From positions 1 through 64,000 of the forward strand of contig PEQN01000010.1 in the NCBI GenBank assembly GCA_002786225.1: a stretch of DNA of 64,000 bases. The letters run 5' to 3'. Every line of letters begins with the position of its first letter. The first letter of the stretch is position 1. The notes under the pieces are model-generated. The model was given only the letters and a program-made list of their open reading frames with translations, did not search any database and had not been told where the DNA came from. Source of the DNA: Leptospira sp. Lineage in GTDB: Bacteria > Spirochaetota > Leptospiria > Leptospirales > Leptospiraceae. Shown piece by piece: positions 55,923 to 63,310 of the stretch. Both the position numbers and the translations under genes were made by a program.

Positions 55923-57597
55923 AGTAAATAAAGGGTTTTCCAGGCTTTGAAAGCAGTGTTATTAAAATGGCTATCGTTGAAAAAACCAAAGCATGCCGGA
56001 ATTGAAATGGGGTATTTTCCCAAAATTCTGGATGAATTTTGCATTTTCCAGCTATGTGACCTACACTCAAACAAAGAAAAACAAAGAAAAAAGAAGATAG
56101 CATGGCATAAGGTAAATTAATACCAGACTGTAAGGTAAGGATCCTATTAATCATATCCAAGGCAATGCTTAGATTCGGTGATCTAAAAAATACCCAGAGA
56201 ATAGAAGTTACAGAAAAAACGAATAAAGTTGGAAATAATTTATAGATCATTAATTGAAGCACTTGATTCCAAAAATCATTCATAGCTTGAAATGGTCTTA
56301 ATTTAATTCTATCAAAGAAGAATCGTTCTAAGGCTAGTAGAAATCCATGAGATCCACCCCAAATTACAAAATTCCAATTAGCACCATGCCAGAGTCCACC
56401 CAGTAACATCACAAGTAAGAGATTTCTATAAGTTAAAAGAGCACCTACACGATTGCCTCCTAAAGATATATAAAGATAATCCTTTAACCAGGAAGACAAA
56501 GATATGTGCCAACGATTCCAGAATTCACTGAAACTGTTAGAGAGGTAAGGAAGGTTAAAATTCTTAGGTAAACGAAATCCAAACAATAAGGCTATTCCAA
56601 TTGCAATATCACTGTATCCACTGAAGTCTAAAAATATTTGGAAACTATAAGCCAAAACAGAAATGAATCCAAATGACCAATCTAGGGCATTTGGATTTGA
56701 ATAAGCAAAATCCACGATTTCTGCCAAACGGTCTGCAAGCACTGCCTTCTTAAAAAAACCTAAGGCTATCCAAGAAAAAGCAGAAAATAAAGGAACCTGA
56801 ACCCAGGAAAGCCTTTCGTAAATCTGCGGTAAGAAATCCTTAGCTTTAACGATAGGTCCTGCAACTAATTGAGGGAAAAAACTTACATAAAGACAATAAT
56901 CAAACCAGGAACGACTAGGTTGAATCGTGCCACGATACACATCAATGGTGTAGCTCATAGATTGAAATATAAAAAAAGAAATTCCAAGTGGAAGCATCCA
57001 ATCTATAGCAGTGATTTCTTCTTGGAATTCTATAAAAAGATCAATATTAATCATTTTATTTAATATTTTTAATATATTTAAAGCTATAAATTGAGCATAC
57101 TTAAAAAAGAATAAAGTGCTTAAATTCAGGCAAATTGAAATAAAGAGAATGGTTCTCCTGCTATTCGGATATTTAAAAATCAAAAGCCCAAGAAGAAAAT
57201 CCCAAGTCACCACGGAAATGAGAATTGGGAAAAAGGAAGAATTCAAAATGAAATAGAATAACAAAGAAGTTAATAAAAGGAAGGCATTAAGTAGCTTATT
57301 TTTAGGCATATTATTGCTTATTCCTGCATTATAATTTTTCTTTTCTTGTAATTGCTTATTATTAATGTATTTATTGCTTGGCATTATTCTAAATATTGAT
57401 TTAATTTTAGCAATTATTGAAGGAAAGTTAGGTTTCCCAAATAATGCTTGAATATAAGCCATAAGTTGATTTATAATTGACTTTTTTTGAAGGTGTAGTT
57501 TGATGAAACAGAAGGAATAGAAGCTAAAAAAGTATAGCAGAATTATGATTACTATTAATCCATAAAATGCTATAAAAAGAGGAGATAGGAAGGACAT
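55912..57597 (-). CDS. MBOAT-family O-acyltransferase (AlgI/DltB-like)
   Basis: 561 aa, longer than the ~470-aa norm because of a ~90-residue N-terminal extension with an extra helix. Conserved MBOAT features: LPLGISFFIFQSMSYTIDVY, SFFPQLVAGPIVKAKDFLPQ, FSGYSDIAIGIALLFGFRLP, FWNRWHISLSSWLKDYLYIS and LLGGLWHGANWNFVIWG with the catalytic His. It moves acyl groups across the membrane onto a cell-envelope acceptor. The downstream DUF1574-like protein overlaps its stop. Confidence 0.92.
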   Translation of the reverse strand: MSFLSPLFIAFYGLIVIIILLYFFSFYSFCFIKLHLQKKSIINQLMAYIQALFGKPNFPSIIAKIKSIFRIMPSNKYINNKQLQEKKNYNAGISNNMPKNKLLNAFLLLTSLLFYFILNSSFFPILISVVTWDFLLGLLIFKYPNSRRTILFISICLNLSTLFFFKYAQFIALNILKILNKMINIDLFIEFQEEITAIDWMLPLGISFFIFQSMSYTIDVYRGTIQPSRSWFDYCLYVSFFPQLVAGPIVKAKDFLPQIYERLSWVQVPLFSAFSWIALGFFKKAVLADRLAEIVDFAYSNPNALDWSFGFISVLAYSFQIFLDFSGYSDIAIGIALLFGFRLPKNFNLPYLSNSFSEFWNRWHISLSSWLKDYLYISLGGNRVGALLTYRNLLLVMLLGGLWHGANWNFVIWGGSHGFLLALERFFFDRIKLRPFQAMNDFWNQVLQLMIYKLFPTLFVFSVTSILWVFFRSPNLSIALDMINRILTLQSGINLPYAMLSSFFFVFLCLSVGHIAGKCKIHPEFWENTPFQFRHALVFSTIAILITLLSKPGKPFIYFVF

Positions 57598-57619
57598 AGA
57601 ATAGTTCTAAAAGCTCAAA

Positions 57620-57835
57620 TTACACAATATACTTACATGTGACACCACAATTCGGACAAATACAGGTCACTTCTGCTTTTACTCTTCTACCTTTGGCAGA
57701 TTCTACCTTTCCGATAGCTACAAAATCAAAACTTACTCCTGAAGGGACATAATGGCCAGATCCATACTTAGCGGAACCCTCAATTATATAGCTACAAGCA
57801 TGGCATTTTACCCTCAACTTTATCGATTCAGCCAA
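57620..57835 (-). CDS. Zinc-ribbon mini-protein
   Basis: 71 aa. Two Cys pairs, KCHACSY near residue 10 and CICPNCGVTCKYIV at the end, form a likely zinc ribbon around a short beta region (YGSGHYVPSGVSFDFVAIGK). No signal peptide. It is 22 bases upstream of the MBOAT gene and preceded by a pair of palindromic sites at 57908 and 57944. Function unknown. Confidence 0.75.
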   Translation of the reverse strand: MAESIKLRVKCHACSYIIEGSAKYGSGHYVPSGVSFDFVAIGKVESAKGRRVKAEVTCICPNCGVTCKYIV

Positions 57836-57907
57836 TTCAAACCATCCTTATTCTGCAATAAAATCTTATTCTTTCTGACTTCTGGATAAATTCACTAAAA
57901 AAACTCA

Positions 57908-57956
57908 TGCCAGATTGGCAGCAGCATCTTTTTTTCATGGTAATGCCAGAATGGCA
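57908..57956. promoter_or_regulatory. Two tandem palindromes TGCCAGAWTGGCA
   Basis: TGCCAGATTGGCA (57908-57920) and TGCCAGAATGGCA (57944-57956) are near-identical dyads 36 bases apart. They lie 73-121 bases upstream of the zinc-ribbon gene. The doubled, spaced dyad looks like a paired regulator site; I cannot name the regulator. Confidence 0.5.
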
Positions 57957-58654
57957 GTATTTAAGTCCGTTTCACGGAAATGTATTCCTCCATTCTATGC
58001 TTAAGAATCATGAATTTAGCTGAAATGGGCTTTTTAAGTTCTACCTGGATAGGAGGTGGATGGAAAATTGTATTAGTTACTGCTTTTGGGCAGATAGAGT
58101 TAATCCTGCAAGAGCTGGGAAAATTCTTACATAGAGGGATATAATTTAAATCTGAAATTCTTTCTCCCTTTACTTAAATGCATACAACAATCATTTCCCC
58201 TCCTTTTATAGCCTTTTTTTTGGGCATTTATAAGAAAAATTTCTATTTTTTAACCAAATTTGGTGAGATATTTACTAATTATTTTCCTTAGATAACCGAC
58301 TTACTATAATATTTTTAAGTCCTAAATGCCGAAAAACGAACTAAGCAATTGCCTTATTAGCCCAAAATCCCTCAATAGCAAAGTCTCGGACTATAAAAAA
58401 ATGGGCATATACAATATCTCACTACCCTGGGTTGGTCTTTTATATAAAAGATGCAAATTAAGCAGATACAACCGTCATTTATTCCTTAGCCTAGGCAATT
58501 AAGCTTAACTAACCTTCATTCGTCACTTAATGCCTAAAATTAGGCAATATTTTAATTTGAAATTGGCAATAATTTTCAGTGTGCTACCTACTGTGAAAAT
58601 TATGGCTTTTTGATTCAATTGAGCATTCAGTAAGAATGCTCATTTTAAAACTGG
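57957..58654. other. AT-rich non-coding stretch, candidate replication/partition region
   Basis: About 700 bases with no convincing gene. It holds several loosely related AGGCAAT/ATTGCCT elements (58348-58355, 58492-58499, 58541-58548, 58563-58570), a 7+2+7 dyad TGCCTAA/TTAGGCA at 58531-58546, a 14-bp self-complementary CTTTTATATAAAAG at 58437-58450, and a 10-bp inverted repeat ATAATTTTCA/TGAAAATTAT at 58569-58603. A 44-codon frame at 58010 is probably chance. No DnaA box was found by eye. Confidence 0.4.
58621..58641 (-). terminator. Hairpin downstream of the parA-divergent operon
   Basis: GAGCATTC-AGTAA-GAATGCTC is a perfect 8-bp stem with a 5-base loop, 14 bases after the stop at 58655, together with the 58569-58603 inverted repeat. 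It probably ends the minus-strand operon, although the T-tract is weak. Confidence 0.45.
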
Positions 58655-59083
58655 TTAAAGTTTTTTCTTCTTAGGTGAGGCTTTTTTCTTCTTAGGATTT
58701 TTTGGTTCAGAAATAGGCGTTTCTGTTTTATTTGATGTCTGAGTAGTACTCGAACTTTTTAATTTTGCTTTTTTCACGCCTGCAATACTTGAATCTGCAT
58801 CAGTGCCGTAACCAACAGGTGAATTTCCCATTCTTTCATTTCGTTTCACCATATAGATAAAATGTCTCACGTATTGTGTATAAGGCTCTTGGATGTCCTT
58901 GGGCTCAAATTCAAGAGGAGATTCGATAAGTGCTTTAATCAAAGACATAGAAAGATCTTCTTTGCTGGTTAGCAGAAGAACTTCAAGTCTCTTACAAATT
59001 TCATTGTCATTAACTTCAATAGAAAGTCTTCGCATTGCATTGAGCAATTTACTAAATGCAACTCGTTTAGGTTTGGATGCCAT
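58655..59083 (-). CDS. Small basic protein of unknown function
   Basis: About 142 aa from ATG 59083 (MASKPKRVAFSKLLNAMRRL); a TTG at 59101 would lengthen the overlap with the upstream gene. An N-terminal helical part is followed by a Ser/Thr/Lys-rich linker and a C-terminal KKKKASPKKKKL tail, which suggests nucleic-acid binding. It is the last gene of the minus-strand unit that starts opposite parA, and its start overlaps the previous gene by 115 bases. Confidence 0.65.
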   Translation of the reverse strand: MASKPKRVAFSKLLNAMRRLSIEVNDNEICKRLEVLLLTSKEDLSMSLIKALIESPLEFEPKDIQEPYTQYVRHFIYMVKRNERMGNSPVGYGTDADSSIAGVKKAKLKSSSTTQTSNKTETPISEPKNPKKKKASPKKKKL

Positions 59084-60018
59084 AGGGATAGAATTTTCCA
59101 ATTCTGATTTCTTACAATTCGTTTTTCCTTCCCAAGGCTAGCTTCTTCAGAAAACATTAGAGCTTGGTTCTGAGACTGAGATAAAAATTCCCATGCATGT
59201 GATACGTTTGTAGATAAATTCTTAGGAATGTTCACCTTGGCTAAAACATTCCCTCTCTCTTGAAATTCCCTCGTGATCCAATGATCGAACTGATCCAAAT
59301 CTAGATTCTTGAATTTAAAAATCGAAGTCCTAGCCCAAAGTACAAAGGAGTCACTGATACCAAGAATATACGTATTTACTGCTGTGTCTATTTCTCCAAT
59401 AAAATCTCTAGGATTTCTTGCTACAGGAAAGGACATTTTATGATTTGAAGAATCCTTATTTATTCCAGGCAAGACATCCAAAAAAGCCATGAAGTGAAGT
59501 CTTGATCTGAGACTGGTAAATTTGTAGTGAGGAATTTGCACCTCCAGGCAACTATTTTTCAAAAAGGATTCTAAGCCCCAAGCTTTTCCATAGGTTTCAA
59601 TGCTTGCATAACCATAAGCTTCAAATGCATTGAGTGGACCCACCTCTATTGGTAGATAAGAATCTTGGAACAGGACTGCCCTAGTCTCTTCCGATGGATT
59701 TGAATAGTCTGCTAATTCGGAATTTGCATTTGAAGTAGCATCCTTAGTAGATTCCCAATCAGCTTGCGATATTTTAGCACTGGTTAAATCTTGGTCCATT
59801 TCAAAAACTCTTTCCACTTCAGATTCATGAAGCAGCTTCCACTCATGAGCCTCAAGGAAACTTATTTGAGACGAGAGAAGAAAAAGGATCAAAGCATAGA
59901 AAGTAATTTGAAAATTAGATGAATATTTATGATTTTGGCTAAGCTTAGAAATAGTTTTTATGACTGATTCGATTTGAAAAAATCGTGCCAAATTTATATT
60001 TAATTTAAAAATTTTCAT
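58969..60018 (-). CDS. Exported protein of unknown function
   Basis: 349 aa. A signal peptide-like segment (FQITFYALILFLLSSQISFL, residues about 37-58) lies unusually far from the first ATG, so the true start may be internal. The mature region has conserved-looking HEWKLLHESEVERVFEMDQD and ends HLVNCSMQCEDFLLKLMTMK. No family recognised. Its last 115 bases lie under the start of the next gene in a different frame, an exceptionally long overlap for same-strand genes; the C-terminus might be a read-through after loss of an earlier stop. Confidence 0.6.
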   Translation of the reverse strand: MKIFKLNINLARFFQIESVIKTISKLSQNHKYSSNFQITFYALILFLLSSQISFLEAHEWKLLHESEVERVFEMDQDLTSAKISQADWESTKDATSNANSELADYSNPSEETRAVLFQDSYLPIEVGPLNAFEAYGYASIETYGKAWGLESFLKNSCLEVQIPHYKFTSLRSRLHFMAFLDVLPGINKDSSNHKMSFPVARNPRDFIGEIDTAVNTYILGISDSFVLWARTSIFKFKNLDLDQFDHWITREFQERGNVLAKVNIPKNLSTNVSHAWEFLSQSQNQALMFSEEASLGKEKRIVRNQNWKILSLWHPNLNELHLVNCSMQCEDFLLKLMTMKFVRDLKFFC

Positions 60019-60067
60019 AAGCTATATACCAATTTTGAGGCATATTTCCCAGAAAATCAAGTTTTTT

Positions 60068-61060
60068 TTATGAAATCATAAGTTTTTTCGTTAGCAACTT
60101 CCACTCCCAAAGAATTAATTCTCTTTCGATTTCCCGGCTTTCGTCTTGCTCCTTGGATAGCAATGCATAAATCATAGCAGCAATTTCCCTGCTGAATTTC
60201 TTCTCAGCAAGTTCCTTTTCGAATTCATCAATCTGACTATCTAAGATTAATGTTGATAGTCGGAACGCTTCGTTAAGAGCGACTAGCTTTTCCCGACTTG
60301 CCTTTAACTCTGGTTTGTTGAACTCATTTCGAATCATAACTTCCAGAAAAGTCCGGATGAAGGCTACTTCTTGGCCATTCAACTTGAAATCCAAAAGCAA
60401 TTGCTTCACCTTATCTAATTCCATATTCCTAAGATGGATGCGTGCAAGAAAAACTGGGTTTTGGGAATATTGATTCAGGTTGGAATTTGTTATTACATCA
60501 GTGGCTCGAACTTTGCTGAAATCTACAACCTTGTTATCGGGGCTAGCTTGCTTTTCTACCTTGGATTCGAGGGAAGATATTTTCTTTTTAATTACCAAAA
60601 TATTCATCGCAGGGAAGCGAATTTTTAAAGTAACCATATCTGTTCGAGGCAAATCTTCATCCACAATTAGGTAATGGAATATTTCTGAGACCTCACATTC
60701 CTTTACGAGATTTTCCTTAGTGGTGAAATGTTGGACTAAAACTGGAAGAATATCACTAGCAGATCCAGTTGCCACAAAGATAGTTTTGATTTCATTGCTG
60801 TTCCCATGTTGATATGGAATGACCAATTTTCCCGCTTTCACATTTACGAAACTTAATTCTGAGAGGCGAAAGTGAGAGAGATTAAAATCAGAGCCCAAAA
60901 ATGCAACTCTTGGCACAGGGACAACTATGGATTTACTCTTAGAACCGCGAGGAACCTCAGGTCCATCATTCGTAAAGACAACATAGGTCATTTTGGCAAG
61001 GCGAACCTTGATCAAAAATCCTCCTGGAGTCTTTCTTTCTTCATAAAGCGTATCTTCCAT
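60068..61060 (-). CDS. Cytoplasmic protein of unknown function
   Basis: 330 aa, no signal peptide. An N-terminal beta-rich half (GGFLIKVRLAKMTYVVFTND, VNVKAGKLVIPYQHGNSNEI, EIFHYLIVDEDLPRTDMVTL) looks PilZ-like or adaptor-like, and the C-terminal half is helical (EELKASREKLVALNEAFRLS-type). No family recognised. It begins three bases after the AAA+/Fis-type regulator gene and leads to the exported protein, so it belongs to the operon opposite parA. Confidence 0.65.
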   Translation of the reverse strand: MEDTLYEERKTPGGFLIKVRLAKMTYVVFTNDGPEVPRGSKSKSIVVPVPRVAFLGSDFNLSHFRLSELSFVNVKAGKLVIPYQHGNSNEIKTIFVATGSASDILPVLVQHFTTKENLVKECEVSEIFHYLIVDEDLPRTDMVTLKIRFPAMNILVIKKKISSLESKVEKQASPDNKVVDFSKVRATDVITNSNLNQYSQNPVFLARIHLRNMELDKVKQLLLDFKLNGQEVAFIRTFLEVMIRNEFNKPELKASREKLVALNEAFRLSTLILDSQIDEFEKELAEKKFSREIAAMIYALLSKEQDESREIERELILWEWKLLTKKLMIS

Positions 61061-61063
61061 AAT

Positions 61064-62446
61064 CTATAATAAACCTAAATTTTTCATTTTGTATTGAAGG
61101 GCACCTCTTGAAATTTTCAGAGCCTTAGCCATTCGTAATTGATTTCCTGCGAAAATCTTTTCAGCGAGTAGGATTTTCTGACGTTCTAAGGCTTCCACAC
61201 ATTTTGGCAGATCCAGATCATCGGAATCCTGGATACCAATTGCCACAGGCTTGTCTTCACCAGGAGATTCCTCGTCCCAGTTCAATACATTAGACGTAGA
61301 TTTCCAAATTGCTTTGCCGAGAGAATTTTTTAATTCTTCGAAATTTCCAATCCACTTTTTCTCAGTAAGCTTCCTAAGAATATCCTGGGGAATTTCCATT
61401 TCACTTTTGCCTAAATTGTAAGCCAAATCCTTAAATACTTCTAATACCATCTGAGATTTTTCTGCTTTTTCCAAAGAATCCAAGTTTGGCAAATGGATGG
61501 AATTCTGAGAAATAAGATCCCAAAATCCAGGATAGGCTTCTTTTTTATTCAGACCCTGGTCTATAAAGAATGCATTTTTTGCTATTGAGGAATTTTGCAA
61601 CCATTCATAAAAAATTCGCTGTTGGCCCAAACTTAAACCTGCTAGATTGCCCAAAACTATGGACCCTTCTTGACCTAGAATTTCTTCCCAATGGCTTAGT
61701 GCCTTTTCCAACTTGCCCACCTGCTCTGGAATGGTATCTACCCAAATCCATTGACCGCTTCGTCCCCAGATTTTGTGAAGATATCGGGCAAGAGATTTCT
61801 TTCCACTTCCTTTTTCACCCACCAATAGAACAGGTTTATCTTTCTGTAAATTTTGAAATTCTAGAGATACTGTTGGACTATTTTTTACTAGCCATTGGAC
61901 AGCAGAGTTTATATGAGAATCTTCCGAAGCTAATTGAGGCTTGGGCTTTTCAGGAGTGGATAGAAAGCTCGCCAAAAGATAAGATTGAAATTTTCTGGCT
62001 TCGGTCTTTCCATCAAATTCTAAAATTATGAATCCATTAAATTGCAGACCATCTCGCAATTTAGCGACAACTGCGAAATCCGATCTTTCTGAAAATAAGG
62101 GGAAATCCGTTTTCTGAAAAACCATGGGCTCTTCAAGCTCTTGCAATTTTTCTAAATTCCCCTTTCCGCGTGCCAAAAAGGAATAGAAAAATCCTTCTTC
62201 TCCATAACCAAAGCTGGCTTTTTCTATAAATCCTGAACCGTCTTCTGATCGTTCCACCAATACACCACAGATCGCTCCTAGAAGTTCTTGTGACTCCTGA
62301 AGAATTTCAATCTTACTCTTGTTCTTTTTCCCAGAATAAAGGTGCATAGATGAAAACTGTTTAAATTTAAGCATATTGTCAACCACGTACCGTAAAATTG
62401 TCGGATATCCGACAAAACTTTCACAACTATATTCTTGGCTTTTCAT
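61064..62446 (-). CDS. Degenerate NtrC-like AAA+ regulator with Fis-type HTH
   Basis: 460 aa. A GAF-like N-terminal region (about 40-160), then an AAA+ module with Walker A VGEKGSGKKSLARYLH near 210. The Walker B region reads SIVLGNLAGLSLGQQRIFYE (normally xxLFLDEIxxL...), and the GAFTGA loop that contacts sigma-54 is missing. The C-terminal Fis-type HTH is good (AEKIFAGNQLRMAKALKISR). So it probably binds DNA without activating sigma-54. The start is uncertain: ATG at 62446, 62374 or 62347; the first puts a palindrome (62399-62414) within the coding region. It heads a three-gene-plus operon opposite parA. Confidence 0.75.
   Translation of the reverse strand: MKSQEYSCESFVGYPTILRYVVDNMLKFKQFSSMHLYSGKKNKSKIEILQESQELLGAICGVLVERSEDGSGFIEKASFGYGEEGFFYSFLARGKGNLEKLQELEEPMVFQKTDFPLFSERSDFAVVAKLRDGLQFNGFIILEFDGKTEARKFQSYLLASFLSTPEKPKPQLASEDSHINSAVQWLVKNSPTVSLEFQNLQKDKPVLLVGEKGSGKKSLARYLHKIWGRSGQWIWVDTIPEQVGKLEKALSHWEEILGQEGSIVLGNLAGLSLGQQRIFYEWLQNSSIAKNAFFIDQGLNKKEAYPGFWDLISQNSIHLPNLDSLEKAEKSQMVLEVFKDLAYNLGKSEMEIPQDILRKLTEKKWIGNFEELKNSLGKAIWKSTSNVLNWDEESPGEDKPVAIGIQDSDDLDLPKCVEALERQKILLAEKIFAGNQLRMAKALKISRGALQYKMKNLGLL
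62399..62414. promoter_or_regulatory. Palindrome copy 1 near parA (candidate parS or operator)
   Basis: TGTCGGATATCCGACA is a perfect 16-bp palindrome, extended to TTGTCGGATATCCGACAA here. It is identical to the site at 62471-62486, 72 bases away centre to centre. It differs from the canonical chromosomal parS (TGTTTCACGTGAAACA). Place and symmetry fit a partition site or autoregulatory operator for parAB or the divergent regulator. Confidence 0.7.
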
Positions 62447-62470
62447 GGACTTTCGAAACTCAATTCTGGG

Positions 62471-62486
62471 TGTCGGATATCCGACA
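62471..62486. promoter_or_regulatory. Palindrome copy 2 near parA (candidate parS or operator)
   Basis: Second exact copy of TGTCGGATATCCGACA, 74 bases before the parA start and in the presumed divergent promoter region. Two identical sites of this kind in a ~190-base region are very unlikely by chance. Confidence 0.7.
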
Positions 62487-62560
62487 ATTTAAGAGAATTC
62501 TGGAAATTTTCTTGTAGAAAACCAGGGTTCTGACAAAGCTTCAAGAGGGGAAAAAGAAGA

Positions 62561-63310
62561 ATGATAACTGTCTCAATAGCTAACCAAAAAGGAGGGGAAG
62601 GAAAAACGACTACCTCTTTAAACCTTGCAATCGGCTTAGCGCGACGGGGCAAAAGAACCCTCATAATCGATATGGATCCTCAGGCAAACTCTACTGGAAT
62701 TTTTCTAAATCCGGAAACCAGTTCAAAGAATCTGTATCATGTTTTTAATAAAAAAACCAAAATGAGCGAGGTCGTTCAAAAGGTTTATGCAGACAATTTG
62801 TATCTTGCTCCCTCTTCCACTAACCTTGCTGAATTAGAAGCGATGAATACCAACTCCGTTGAGGCTCCTTACTTACTGAGAGACTCACTTCAAGTAGTGG
62901 AAAAAGACTTCGATTTTTGCATAATTGACTGCCCACCTAGTCTTTCGATCTTTACCATAAACGCCTTGGTTGCATCTAATTTTGTCATCATACCCCTTCA
63001 GGCTGAAAAATTTTCTGTAGATGGAATCGTTGGACTCCAACAAACCATTTCTAGTATCAAGAAAAGAATCAATCCAAATTTGGAAATTATGGGCGCCTTG
63101 ATCACTCAACTTAAGCCCCAAACACTACTTACGAAAACCATAGTCCCAGTATTGAATAAATATTTTAAAATCTTCGAGAACAGCATCTCCGACGGAGTAG
63201 CAATAGGAGAAAGTCATCTTGCCAAAAAATCTGTATTTGACTATAATAAATCCAGCCGTCAAGCGCAAGAGTATGAAGGCTTCGTGGAGGAATTTTTAAG
63301 TGAGCTCTAA
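62561..63310 (+). CDS. parA: ParA partition ATPase
   Basis: 249 aa, the size of chromosomal/type Ib ParA without an N-terminal HTH. Deviant Walker A KGGEGKTTTSLNLAIGLARR (normally KGGVGKTT; the Val is Glu here), Walker A' LIIDMDPQANSTG, Walker B FCIIDCPPSLSI. It positions replicon copies with ParB. An AGAGGGG ribosome site precedes the ATG. parB overlaps its stop (GTG at 63300), so the two are co-translated. Confidence 0.95.
   Translation: MITVSIANQKGGEGKTTTSLNLAIGLARRGKRTLIIDMDPQANSTGIFLNPETSSKNLYHVFNKKTKMSEVVQKVYADNLYLAPSSTNLAELEAMNTNSVEAPYLLRDSLQVVEKDFDFCIIDCPPSLSIFTINALVASNFVIIPLQAEKFSVDGIVGLQQTISSIKKRINPNLEIMGALITQLKPQTLLTKTIVPVLNKYFKIFENSISDGVAIGESHLAKKSVFDYNKSSRQAQEYEGFVEEFLSEL

Noticed and set aside
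57908..57956. Sigma-54 (-24/-12) promoter
   Set aside because: TGGCA elements are present but the -12 GC/TTGC spacing is missing on both strands; they are better read as palindromes.
58010..58144. 44-codon plus-strand frame (MNLAEMGFLSSTWIGGGWK...)
   Set aside because: No ribosome site, no homology I can name; short frames of this size arise by chance. A nested 24-codon frame after AGGAGGT was also seen but has nothing else to support it.
61064..62446. Functional sigma-54 enhancer-binding protein
   Set aside because: No GAFTGA motif and a broken Walker B, so normal activation of sigma-54 is unlikely.
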